From a virus: a stretch of 21,500 bases of DNA. The stretch covers positions 1 to 21,500 of the IMG/VR virus record IMGVR_UViG_3300006637_000045; one strand, written 5' to 3'. The notes below the pieces were generated by a model. That model worked only from the letters and a program-made list of their open reading frames with translations, did no database searches and was not told where the DNA came from. Made by a program: the position numbers and the translations under genes. Below, piece by piece: positions 1 through 6,800 of this stretch. Every line of letters begins with the position of its first letter. Position 1 is the first letter of the stretch.

Positions 1-1203
1 ATCCTGAAGGCTATTGCGGCTATGAGTGATGGCAAGCCCAGGCCGAGGGTGGGGTATATCGCGCCTCTTTTGAAACAGGCTCGCACGGTGGCGTGGGACT
101 ATGCCAAGGAATTCACGGCACAGCTTCCTGGGTTCCGGCCCAATGAGGGCAACCTGCACATCGATTTCCTGGACGGCTGTCGGCTTAATCTGTACGGGTC
201 TGACAATCCTGACGCCGCCCGTGGAATTTACCTCGACTATGTGGTGATGGACGAATACGCTCAGATGGCACCGAATATGTGGACGGAGATCATCCGGCCG
301 GCACTATCGGATCGTCAGGGTGGTGCGGCGTTTATCGGCACTCCAAAGGGCAAGAATGCATTCTACGATCTCTACATGAGGGCGCAGAATGACGAGAGCG
401 GCCTGTGGCAGTCCTATCTGTACACGGCGTCGGAGACACAGTATGTCGATGAAGGGGAGCTCCAGGCCGCCCGCAACGACATGACGGAGGAGGAATACCT
501 CCAAGAGTACGAGTGCTCCTTTGATGCCGCCATCAAGGGGGCTTACTACGCCAAGCAGATGGAGAATCTGACCAAGGAGAAGCAGATCACATCTGTGCCT
601 TACGATCCGGTCCTCTCTGTAAACACTGCCTGGGACTTGGGCCTGGACGACATGACGGCGATCATTTTCTATCAGATTGCCGGCAAGGAAATCCGCATCA
701 TCGACTACTATGAAAACAGTGGTGCCCCACTCAACCACTATGTCCAGGTTCTCCGGGAGAAGGGATATACCTACGGAGAGCACAATCTTCCGCACGATGT
801 TAGGGTTAAGGAGCTTTCCACCGGCAGGTCTCGTCAAGATGTGCTGCGCTCACTTGGCTTAAACCCACTACTGATTGTGCCAAAGCTTGGCATCGAAGAG
901 GGGATCAATGCTGTCAGGTCCGTCCTTCCCAGGATGTGGATTGACGAGAGGAAGTGTGATCGCCTGATTGAGGCGTTGCGCCAGTACAGGACTGAATTCG
1001 ACGCCAAGACAATGACGTTCCGCGCCCGCCCGCACCATGACTGGACATCCCACCCGTGCGATGCGATGCGATACTTGGCGGTTTCACTTAGAGACCCTGT
1101 TGACCAAAGAAGGCTACAGTCCCTGGCGCAGCAAGATTACGATATCTTCAACCCGATGGGGCATGACAATCTGGCCTCATCAAATGACTGGGTGCCGTGG
1201 TAA
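1..1203 (+). CDS. terL: Terminase large subunit (DNA-packaging ATPase/nuclease), 5'-truncated
   Basis: This is the motor that drives DNA into the procapsid and cuts the concatemer. The frame is open from base 1, so the ATG at 22 is probably internal and the N-terminus with the Walker A loop lies outside the window. Counting from the Met at 22, the segment YIAPLLKQARTVAWDY (12-27) is the stretch that normally follows Walker A. VVMDEYAQM (74-82) is Walker B with the catalytic Asp-Glu, and GTPKGKNAFYDLY (106-118) is the coupling motif. The C-terminal RNase H-like nuclease shows WDLGLDDMTA (204-213), a middle Asp in LPHDV (256-260), and HHDWTSHPCDAMRY (338-351), which carries the usual last metal-binding Asp. 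The gene ends in TAATG, shared with the next start. Identification is secure; the exact family (P22-, T7- or BPP-1-like) is not decided. Confidence 0.95.
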   Translation: MLKAIAAMSDGKPRPRVGYIAPLLKQARTVAWDYAKEFTAQLPGFRPNEGNLHIDFLDGCRLNLYGSDNPDAARGIYLDYVVMDEYAQMAPNMWTEIIRPALSDRQGGAAFIGTPKGKNAFYDLYMRAQNDESGLWQSYLYTASETQYVDEGELQAARNDMTEEEYLQEYECSFDAAIKGAYYAKQMENLTKEKQITSVPYDPVLSVNTAWDLGLDDMTAIIFYQIAGKEIRIIDYYENSGAPLNHYVQVLREKGYTYGEHNLPHDVRVKELSTGRSRQDVLRSLGLNPLLIVPKLGIEEGINAVRSVLPRMWIDERKCDRLIEALRQYRTEFDAKTMTFRARPHHDWTSHPCDAMRYLAVSLRDPVDQRRLQSLAQQDYDIFNPMGHDNLASSNDWVPW

Positions 1204-1724
1204 TGGATTACAATAAAGCTCGCATGGAGGCAGAGGCGCAGTACCCGTTTCTGTCTAAGTTCAGGAATGTTCGCATTGTACCGGCGAGGGGCGACAACCT
1301 TCGCGGCCTTGGGGAATACTTCCACCCGAAAGAACCATCGAACCCAAACCCTGGTGAGTTTACCATATCAATTGGCAGCAAATCAAAAGACCAGCCAGGT
1401 GGCGTGGCGTCAACGATTATCGCAGACATGGTTCATGCCGCTGGAGATTTGTCGCCTGAGTTCCGAAAGCTGAAGTCTGAACTGATCCAAAACTTGAGTG
1501 CCGGTGAGATAAATTTTGCCAGAAAGAAGTTTGAGGAAAAACGCCTAAAGCATAGCGGAGAAAACTTCTCTAACTTTGAAAAGTTTATGGAAAATTACTG
1601 GAGTGACGGGATCATCCAGCATCTATTAATCCCACACAACTCAGAGATAGACGAGATCAAGCGCGGGAGCCCAGGCGCGGTTGAAACTTTGAACAAGATC
1701 AAAGCTTTGTTTGAGGGCAAATAA
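1203..1724 (+). CDS. Conserved-type phage protein of unknown function, 173 aa
   Basis: I do not recognise a function. The start is the ATG overlapping the terminase stop by one base (TAATG); an in-frame GTG six bases earlier is possible but less attractive. The protein is soluble, with no signal peptide or membrane segment. The N-terminal half has short beta-type stretches (NVRIVPARG 22-30, GEFTISIGS 51-59), and EYFHPKEPSNPNPG (38-51) resembles a conserved turn I associate with terminase-adjacent podophage proteins. The second half is helical and charged, with IADMVHAAGD at 73-82 and a Lys/Glu-rich region at 105-130. IADMVHAAGD has one His and no HExxH, so I do not call it a metallopeptidase. 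The 3' half is AT-rich compared with the terminase gene. The next gene starts two bases after its stop. Confidence 0.8.
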   Translation: MDYNKARMEAEAQYPFLSKFRNVRIVPARGDNLRGLGEYFHPKEPSNPNPGEFTISIGSKSKDQPGGVASTIIADMVHAAGDLSPEFRKLKSELIQNLSAGEINFARKKFEEKRLKHSGENFSNFEKFMENYWSDGIIQHLLIPHNSEIDEIKRGSPGAVETLNKIKALFEGK

Positions 1725-1725
1725 A

Positions 1726-2172
1726 TTGATCCGCCCGTGGGAGGAAGACGATCTCGACGCCCTTCTTGCGCTTGGGAGCCGGTTTTACGACGAGGCTCAA
1801 TCCTACCGCAACTTTAAGTTCTCGCCGCACAAGGTCATGGAGAATTTCTTTTTCATCCTTGAGCGCCACGATCAGGTTGGCCTTTGCTATGATGACGGAG
1901 AGATAAAGGGGGCGATTGCTGGGGCGATATACCCTCAATTTTTTTCCAAAGGATTAACGGCGTCGGAATTGTTTTTATTTGTGGACCACGGCGCGAGGGG
2001 TGGCGTTATTGGCAAGCGCCTAGTAAATGCGTTTGAAAACTGGGCCATGGCAATGGGGGCGAATGAAATTCGCGTTGGCGTGTCCAGCGGAATAAAACAA
2101 GAACGAACTATTGGCCTTTACGAAAAACTCGGGTATACTTCCACCGCAACTCAACTACGAAAGGTTTTGTGA
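1726..2172 (+). CDS. GNAT-family N-acetyltransferase, 148 aa, TTG start
   Basis: A small GNAT acyltransferase, expected to move an acetyl group from acetyl-CoA to an amine; the substrate is unknown. It opens with IRPWEEDDLDALLALG (2-17), the usual first strand and helix. Strand beta4 is ELFLFV (81-86), followed by HGARGGVIGKRLV (88-100), the pyrophosphate-binding loop. RGGVIG is degenerate relative to the canonical R/Q-x-x-G-x-G/A, a variant I associate with phage copies of this type. LYEKLGY (131-137) is the typical C-terminal motif. I chose the TTG at 1726 because it gives the standard N-terminus and GAGGG at 1713-1717 sits 8 bases upstream. A TTG at 1711 in the same frame would add five residues. 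The gene is AT-rich against the head genes and ends in TGATG. Acetylation of a host or virion protein, or a small molecule, is possible but unproven. Confidence 0.85.
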   Translation: MIRPWEEDDLDALLALGSRFYDEAQSYRNFKFSPHKVMENFFFILERHDQVGLCYDDGEIKGAIAGAIYPQFFSKGLTASELFLFVDHGARGGVIGKRLVNAFENWAMAMGANEIRVGVSSGIKQERTIGLYEKLGYTSTATQLRKVL

Positions 2173-2390
2173 TGGGTGGTTTTTTCTCGTCGCCGGCTCC
2201 TGCCCCGGTAGCACCGCTCCCTACGCCCGCGCCCGCCGCGCCCACGAAAAGCGACGAGGATGTGAGGGCTTCCCGCGAAAATGAGCGCAAGCGCCGACTG
2301 GCTGCCGCCGGACGCCAATCCACAATCTTGACTTCTGCTGCCGGCACTAGGACGCCGACGACTGAGAAGAAAACCCTCCTGGGGGCGTAA
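2172..2390 (+). CDS. Small Pro/Ala-rich phage protein, 72 aa
   Basis: The start ATG at 2172 overlaps the GNAT stop (TGATG); a GTG three bases earlier is in frame. The N-terminal third is a Pro/Ala run (about residues 7-25), probably disordered. A charged helix follows (DEDVRASRENERKRRLAAAG, about 28-47), then QSTILTSAAGTR and a C-terminal KTLLGA. A Pro-rich head, an Arg-rich helix, a TILTS-type motif and a TLLG-type end recur, from memory, in short proteins near terminase and portal genes of many podophages and some siphophages. None that I know has a proven function. A head-assembly or packaging accessory role is a guess from position. The next gene starts in its stop codon (TAATG). Confidence 0.75.
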   Translation: MGGFFSSPAPAPVAPLPTPAPAAPTKSDEDVRASRENERKRRLAAAGRQSTILTSAAGTRTPTTEKKTLLGA

Positions 2391-2530
2391 TGCCTCTCAA
2401 GAAGGGGACAAGCCAAAAGACCGTCTGGGCAAATGTTAAGACGCTTGTAAATGAGGGGTACAAGCGTGATCAGGCTATAGCGATAGCCATGAGGAAGGCG
2501 GGCAAGGCGCGTGGTAAAAAAGCGAAATAG
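2390..2530 (+). CDS. Lys-rich micro-protein, 46 aa
   Basis: A short gene whose ATG overlaps the previous stop by one base (TAATG). The protein begins MPLKKGTSQKTVWANVKTLV, continues through NEGYKRDQAIAIAMRKAG and ends in a very basic KARGKKAK tail. This matches a small phage family I know from memory: MPL-K-x-S-x-K-T start, a helix, then a G-x-x-x-x-Q-A-I/V-A-I-A helix and a basic end. Its function is unknown. At 46 residues it is easily missed by gene finders, but the start/stop coupling on both sides and the family-like pattern support it. Its last 20 bases overlap the proposed GTG start of the next gene. A nucleic-acid or virion-associated role is plausible from the charge alone. Confidence 0.8.
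   Translation: MPLKKGTSQKTVWANVKTLVNEGYKRDQAIAIAMRKAGKARGKKAK
2473..2488 (+). repeat. Short perfect hairpin inside the 46-aa gene
   Basis: GGCTAT (2473-2478) and ATAGCC (2483-2488) form a six-pair stem with an AGCG loop. It encodes the A-I-A-I-A stretch of the micro-protein and lies just before AGGAAGG (2492-2498), the probable ribosome site of the next gene. It may affect initiation there, or simply reflect the repeated Ala-Ile codons. Confidence 0.4.
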
Positions 2531-3827
2531 CAACGAGCAGTTTGTACGCGATGTCGCGCTCATGCATGATTCGCCGCTCGGCACCCCCGTGCCTACGTCA
2601 AACGTGTATCCATTACCCGTTACACATAACGACACCCAGCTCGATGCCTTTTCCCGCCTGCGTGTGTCTGATCCTACCACCTTGTTTGGGAGTTCCAGCC
2701 AGTACGACGACGGCACACGGGACAAGTGGTATCACAAGACCACCGGCACAGGTGCGACATCGTTTAGTAGCAACGAAGCCTGCATCAACATCTCAGTCTC
2801 GGCCAACAATGACGAGGTGATCCGGCAGACGCAGCGATACATTCGCTATCAGCCCGGTAAGTCGCAGCTAATCTTCATCACGTTCAGCTTCCGCAGCGTT
2901 GACAGCGGCACGATCAAGGAGGTTGGATACGGTGACGACGATAACGGCGTGTTCTTCCGCTATTATGGCGACACTGGCTTGGCGTCGATCATCCTGCGCT
3001 CTAACCGCACCGGCACCCCTGTCGATCGAGAAGTCTTCAGCCAGGACTGGAATGTTGATCCATTTGACGGCACCGGCCCCAGCGGCGTCACGTTTGACCC
3101 AACCAAGTCGCAGATCATGGTGGTTGATTTGCAATGGCTTGGTGTTGGCCGTGTTCGTGTAGGCGCTGACATTGACGGCAAGCTGTACTACGCCCACCAC
3201 TTTGAGAACGCCAACGTCCTTCCTGGCGTTTATATGTCCACCGCTGACCTGCCTGTCAGGTATCGCATCGTCAGCACTGGCGGCTCCGGCTCAATGGACT
3301 GCATCTGTGCGTCTGTTAGCTCTGAGGGCGGCTTTGTTGCCGACCTGGGCCACGAGCATGTCACGCCTAATGGCATCCCCGGAAAATCGTGCCCTGTCAC
3401 CGTCGAAACACCGGTCATCTCGATCCGCCCCAAGGCGCTGTTCAATTCCATCACCAACCGTGGTGAGTATGTGCCGGAACAGATCAGCTTCTACATTACC
3501 GGCAACGCCGTCTTGCTGCGGATGTATCTCGGCTCAACGCTGACTGGTGCAAGCTGGGCAAGCTCTGACACTGAAAGTGGAATTGAGTATGACGCATCTG
3601 CCACATCGTTTACTGGGGGCCATCTTACGAACAGCGAGTTCGGTGCCGCTGCGTCTGGGGGTAAAGCCTTCTCAACAGTGGGCAAGGCTGCTGCGTCGAG
3701 CCGCATTTTCTTGACCCTGGACATTGACGGCAACAATGTTGACAGCAGCAACTTCACAGTTGTCGGCACTGGGATCGGCGGCACGGCTGTTGTCTACTGC
3801 AACCTCCATTGGACGGAGATTAAATAA
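2511..3827 (+). CDS. Beta-rich virion structural protein, 438 aa
   Basis: Probable virion protein of unknown location. DAFSRLRVSDPTTLF (45-59) is its best signature, followed by RYIRYQPGKSQLI (106-118), a GYGDDDNGVFF patch and a WLGVGRVRVG segment (about 208-217). From memory, this order occurs in uncharacterised structural proteins of marine and other phages. The C-terminal third (about 310-438) looks like a separate beta domain rich in Gly, Ser and Thr. There is no signal peptide or membrane segment. The GTG start at 2511 has AGGAAGG upstream at 2492-2498 but at a long 12-base spacing. The alternative is ATG 2562, which would remove 17 residues and lacks an obvious ribosome site. The gene sits between the terminase block and the portal, an unusual place for a fibre. 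A head-surface, neck or tail-associated protein are all possible. Confidence 0.8.
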   Translation: MVKKRNSNEQFVRDVALMHDSPLGTPVPTSNVYPLPVTHNDTQLDAFSRLRVSDPTTLFGSSSQYDDGTRDKWYHKTTGTGATSFSSNEACINISVSANNDEVIRQTQRYIRYQPGKSQLIFITFSFRSVDSGTIKEVGYGDDDNGVFFRYYGDTGLASIILRSNRTGTPVDREVFSQDWNVDPFDGTGPSGVTFDPTKSQIMVVDLQWLGVGRVRVGADIDGKLYYAHHFENANVLPGVYMSTADLPVRYRIVSTGGSGSMDCICASVSSEGGFVADLGHEHVTPNGIPGKSCPVTVETPVISIRPKALFNSITNRGEYVPEQISFYITGNAVLLRMYLGSTLTGASWASSDTESGIEYDASATSFTGGHLTNSEFGAAASGGKAFSTVGKAAASSRIFLTLDIDGNNVDSSNFTVVGTGIGGTAVVYCNLHWTEIK

Positions 3828-5416
3828 TGGACGCTGAGAAATACATCTCCCGGCAAGAAGCTTTGGAGGCAGACCGTCGAAACTGGGACTATCATTGGCA
3901 AGAGATCGCTGAGGTCGTCTTCCCGCGCCGCGCTGACTTCATCTCGACGGTGGTCAAGGGAGAGAAAAAGAATACCAAGGTAGTTGACTCCACGGCTATC
4001 ATAGCAAACGAGCTTCTGGGTGCCGGCCTCCACGGGATGCTGACAAACCCTGCGTCAAAATGGTTTAAGCTGCGCCTCACTGACCCACGCCTGATGAAGG
4101 ATACGAGCGTATTGCGCTGGCTGGAGGATGTCGAGCGGATCATTTACATGTCGCTGAACTCCCCAAAGGCGTCCTTCGCGTCACACATGCATGAACTGTA
4201 TCTCGACCTGACGGCGTTTGGGACCGGGGTAATGTTTATCGGCGAGGACCCTGACACTGGGGATTTGACATTCTCCACGAAGCATTTGAAAGAGTGCTTC
4301 CTGTCTGAGGACATGAATGGGTTTATCGACACGGTCTACCGGAAATTCTCATATACATCTCGGCAGATTGTCCAGCGGTGGGGGATTGAGAAGGTTGGAA
4401 AAGATGTGCGGGAGGCGTTTGAAAAGGGTGAGTTTGATAAGCAATTCGATATTATCCACTGCGTCCAGCCTCGCAAGGACCGTGACTACAACTCGCTTGC
4501 CCGCGATCAGCTTCCGGTTACGTCTACTTACGTTTTATGCGAGGGTAAACATATTATTGATGACGGTGGCTTTGAGGAGATGCCTTATGTCTCTCCTCGA
4601 TGGGCCAAGGTCTCGGGCGAGACTTATGGTCGCGGCCCTGGCGTATCGTGTCTGCCCGACATCAAGATGCTACAGGAGATGGCTAAGACTGTCCTCAAGG
4701 CCGCCCAGAAGATTGTAGACCCGCCACTTCTTGTCCCTGATGACGGGGCGCTTAACCCGGTCAAGACTGTGCCCGGTGGGCTGAATTTCCGACGCTCCGG
4801 CTCTGATCCGATTACGCCGCTGCAAACGGGCGGCAATATTCCGATTGGCATGGAGATGCTGCTTGATGTGCGTCAACGTATTCGCAGCGGCTTCTATATC
4901 GATCAGCTTCAGTTGCAGCAAGGCCCGCAGATGACGGCCACCGAGGTGCTACAGCGCCAGGAAGAGAAGCTTCGCCTGATGGGTCCGGTCCTTGGACGCT
5001 TGCAAACGGAATTGCTCGGTCCGATGGTGGAGCGAGTATTTAACCTTCTCAATCGTCGCAGAAAGTTTCCAGCCGCCCCCGAGGTCCTTGATGGCGCGGA
5101 TTATGACGTTGAGTATGTCTCTCCCCTTGCGAGGGCGCAGAGGCAAACGGATGCCAACGGTCTATTGCGTGTGTTTGAGATCGCAAGCCCAATCATCCAA
5201 ATGCAGCCCGAATCTGCCCAGATCATTAACGGAGAGGACACGATCCGCTGGCTTGGAGACCTGTTCGGCACGCCGAATTCACTCTTTAAGTCGGAGGAGG
5301 AAATGGAGCAGATGCGCCAGCAACAACAGCAAGCCCAACAGATGGCTATGTTGCAGCAGGGTTTAGAAGCAGCCGGTCAAGGGGCTGACGTTCTCTCGAA
5401 ACTTAACCAAGGTTGA
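3827..5416 (+). CDS. Portal protein (T7 gp8-type head-tail connector), 529 aa
   Basis: Forms the dodecameric ring at one capsid vertex through which DNA is packaged and ejected; the gp11-like adaptor docks on it. The length, 529 residues, is close to T7 gp8 (536). Recognisable segments are the N-terminal helix with WQEIAEVVFPRRADF (24-38), then DSTAIIANELLGAGLHGML (54-72), NPASKWFKL (74-82), and a central DLTAFGTGVMFIGED. Around residues 275-300 GPGVSCLPDIKMLQEMAKTV forms the expected stem helix. QGPQMTATEVLQRQEEKLRLMGPVLGRL (residues 365-392, quoted by its ends QGPQMTATEV and GPVLGRL) is the hallmark near the C-terminal wing. A Gln-rich tail follows (about 496-515). The start overlaps the previous stop (TAATG) with GGAG a few bases upstream. 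Confidence 0.95.
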   Translation: MDAEKYISRQEALEADRRNWDYHWQEIAEVVFPRRADFISTVVKGEKKNTKVVDSTAIIANELLGAGLHGMLTNPASKWFKLRLTDPRLMKDTSVLRWLEDVERIIYMSLNSPKASFASHMHELYLDLTAFGTGVMFIGEDPDTGDLTFSTKHLKECFLSEDMNGFIDTVYRKFSYTSRQIVQRWGIEKVGKDVREAFEKGEFDKQFDIIHCVQPRKDRDYNSLARDQLPVTSTYVLCEGKHIIDDGGFEEMPYVSPRWAKVSGETYGRGPGVSCLPDIKMLQEMAKTVLKAAQKIVDPPLLVPDDGALNPVKTVPGGLNFRRSGSDPITPLQTGGNIPIGMEMLLDVRQRIRSGFYIDQLQLQQGPQMTATEVLQRQEEKLRLMGPVLGRLQTELLGPMVERVFNLLNRRRKFPAAPEVLDGADYDVEYVSPLARAQRQTDANGLLRVFEIASPIIQMQPESAQIINGEDTIRWLGDLFGTPNSLFKSEEEMEQMRQQQQQAQQMAMLQQGLEAAGQGADVLSKLNQG

Positions 5417-5664
5417 TGAGTAGTCAAAAATTAGCCCAGAGGACTAGGGACTACAAAATCGCTTTCAGCACAGACGAGGGGCGGCGTGTCTTAAACGACA
5501 TTGTCACCAGTTGTTTTGTGTTGGATTCGACTATTGGTGCCTCGCCTCAAGAGACGGCGTTTAATGAAGGCATGCGTAACGCGGCACTCCGCATTATGTC
5601 CATGTTGCATTATTCGCCTGAAGATTTCATCACATTGCCAGAGAGAGTAGAAGAGAATGTCTGA
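5416..5664 (+). CDS. Bbp19-family small phage protein, 82 aa
   Basis: The ATG at 5416 overlaps the portal stop (TGATG). The core DYKIAFSTDEGRRVLNDIV (about 12-30), then ETAFNEGMRNAALRIMSML (about 46-64), matches the pattern of the Bbp19 family, named after Bordetella phage BPP-1: D-Y-x-x-x-F-x-x-x-x-G-x-x-V-L, then a T-A-F-x-E-G motif and a terminal helix. The function is unknown. In BPP-1 and relatives the gene sits in the head cluster between portal and scaffold, exactly as here. The last 8 bases overlap the scaffold start, so translation is likely coupled. The protein is all-helical by appearance, without a membrane segment. Confidence 0.85.
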   Translation: MSSQKLAQRTRDYKIAFSTDEGRRVLNDIVTSCFVLDSTIGASPQETAFNEGMRNAALRIMSMLHYSPEDFITLPERVEENV

Positions 5665-6493
5665 AGAAGCTATCCAGGAAACTGTTGAAGAACCCACCGC
5701 CGATGCCCCCGCGCCGGCCAACGACGATTGGCGCACCACCTTGCCGGAAGACTTGCGCGACCATGAGGGGCTGAAAAAGTATTCCAGCGTCGAGTCCCTG
5801 GCAAAAGGGTACATCAATGCGGCATCGATGCTTGGGCGTGATAAGCTTGTTATGCCGAAAAGCGATGACGAGTGGGGCGATTTCTACAACCAGATCGGCC
5901 GCCCGGAAGACCCAAATGGGTATGAGTTTGAGAAAGTCGACCTCCCCGAGGGGACACCCATCGATGAGGCCGCGCTTGAAGAGTTTAAGCAAGTTGCCCA
6001 CAAAACAGGCTTGACGGCGAAGCAAGCCAACGAATTGCAGAAATGGTACATGGAGCAGACTGGGCAGCAGTTTGAAGACATGATCCGTGGTGCCGAGGAC
6101 GAGATGGCAAACGCCCAGACTCAACTTCGCTCAGAGTGGGGCAATGCTTATGATCAAAAGCTCAATCAGGCCATGCGGGCGATTCGCGAGTTTGGCGGGG
6201 ATGAGTTGGTTGCAGAGCTGGACAGCACGGGCGTTGGCAACAATGTCCAGCTTGTGAAGGCATTTGCCCAGGCCGGCGAAAAGATCATGGGCGACACCGC
6301 GCTTGAGGGCGGCATGGAAGGGGCCCGCACCCCGGCGCAATTGAAGGCTGAGATCGCCAAAATCCAGAGCGATCCGTCCTTCTATGACGCAGAAAACCTT
6401 GAGCGTCCTGCGATGGTGCAGAAAATGCAGCGCCTTATGGAAGAGCTTCACGGAAAGGATGTGATCGGTGAGTACACAATTGGACGTTATTGA
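5657..6493 (+). CDS. Capsid assembly scaffolding protein, 278 aa
   Basis: An internal scaffold that guides capsid-protein assembly and is then lost. It is acidic, with a disordered N-terminus (about 1-24). The conserved core follows: DWRTTLPEDLRDHEGLKKY (24-42), SVESLAKGYINA (44-55), a GRDKLVMP segment (60-67) and YNQIGRPEDPNGYEF (77-91). This W-x-x-x-L-P-E-D-L-R ... L-A-K-x-Y ... G-R-P-E-x-P-x-x-Y-x-F pattern is typical of podophage and siphophage scaffolds. The rest is helical with Glu/Gln/Ala-rich coiled-coil character. The C-terminus (about 255-278) probably binds the capsid protein, by analogy with other scaffolds. Size is comparable with T7 gp9 (307). It overlaps the Bbp19 gene by 8 bases and the next small gene by 26. 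Confidence 0.92.
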   Translation: MSEEAIQETVEEPTADAPAPANDDWRTTLPEDLRDHEGLKKYSSVESLAKGYINAASMLGRDKLVMPKSDDEWGDFYNQIGRPEDPNGYEFEKVDLPEGTPIDEAALEEFKQVAHKTGLTAKQANELQKWYMEQTGQQFEDMIRGAEDEMANAQTQLRSEWGNAYDQKLNQAMRAIREFGGDELVAELDSTGVGNNVQLVKAFAQAGEKIMGDTALEGGMEGARTPAQLKAEIAKIQSDPSFYDAENLERPAMVQKMQRLMEELHGKDVIGEYTIGRY

Positions 6494-6668
6494 GCTGCGT
6501 ATGCGGGCATTTGAGTGTCTCGCCAAACATGCCACTGCGAATGAGTGGAGAGATGTTGACAATATCATCCATAAGGCTAAAATGATTAGCGACTTTTGCA
6601 TGGATGCCAGAAAGCACTCCGCCATTGAAAAGCGGGTGCCAAAAGCGCCAAGCAAAGTGAAAGCCTAA
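6468..6668 (+). CDS. Small helical protein between scaffold and capsid genes, 66 aa
   Basis: I do not recognise a function. The GTG start at 6468 lies inside the scaffold gene. AAAGGA at 6454-6459 stands 8 bases upstream, a good ribosome site, so the start is credible despite the 26-base overlap. The protein is mostly one or two amphipathic helices (LDVIELRMRAFECLAKHA, about 5-22, and VDNIIHKAKMISDFCMDA, about 30-47) ending in a basic Lys/Pro/Arg tail (about 55-66). Helical proteins of 60-90 residues are often found immediately before the capsid gene in phages of this type, usually uncharacterised. Its stop codon lies within the first hairpin of the capsid leader (6665-6691). Confidence rests on the ribosome site and position, not on a family match. 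Confidence 0.65.
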   Translation: MSTQLDVIELRMRAFECLAKHATANEWRDVDNIIHKAKMISDFCMDARKHSAIEKRVPKAPSKVKA

Positions 6669-6766
6669 GACACCGACTACTGTCGCCTTAGCACTTTAGT
6701 CTCGCATCAGATTAGGCCGGTTTCACCGACACCCTAAACGGCGGGTTTTGTTGACCCACTTGGGTC
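6665..6766 (+). promoter_or_regulatory. Structured leader of the capsid mRNA: three hairpins
   Basis: This is the largest non-coding gap in the window (6669-6800). Hairpin 1: CTAAG (6665-6669) pairs with CTTAG (6687-6691) and CGAC (6674-6677) with GTCG (6682-6685), with ACAC opposite a single C as internal loop. Hairpin 2: TTAGG (6712-6716) pairs with CCTAA (6733-6737) and CGGT (6718-6721) with ACCG (6725-6728), again with a single C opposite ACAC. Hairpin 3: GACCC (6753-6757) pairs with GGGTC (6762-6766). CCTAA at 6664-6668 could pair with the same TTAGG, so alternative folds exist. I see no convincing sigma70 promoter: TTGACC at 6751 has no good -10 at normal spacing. Plausible roles are mRNA processing or stability, partial termination, or translational control of the capsid gene. 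Confidence 0.45.
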
Positions 6767-6788
6767 TGTGTAACTGGTTTAATTTGAT

Positions 6789-6794
6789 GGAGGG
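6789..6794 (+). promoter_or_regulatory. Strong ribosome binding site of the capsid gene
   Basis: GGAGGG ends six bases before the capsid ATG at 6801. It is among the strongest Shine-Dalgarno matches in the window and fits the very high expression expected for the major capsid protein. It also fixes the start codon. Confidence 0.85.
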
Positions 6795-6800
6795 ACGAAA

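Noticed and set aside
304-837. Antisense open frame of 177 codons within the terminase gene
   Set aside because: It lies opposite the conserved ATPase and nuclease motifs; shadow frame.
1197-1205. GTG at 1197 as start of the 173-aa protein
   Set aside because: The ATG at 1203 gives the usual one-base TAATG overlap and loses only two residues.
2108-2725. Antisense open frame of 205 codons across four small + strand genes
   Set aside because: The + strand genes are linked by stop-start overlaps and show family-like patterns; the antisense product has low-complexity Ser/Arg/Gly content.
6751-6783. Sigma70 promoter before the capsid gene (TTGACC with TTTAAT)
   Set aside because: The spacing is 21 bases and TTGACC is part of hairpin 3; not convincing.
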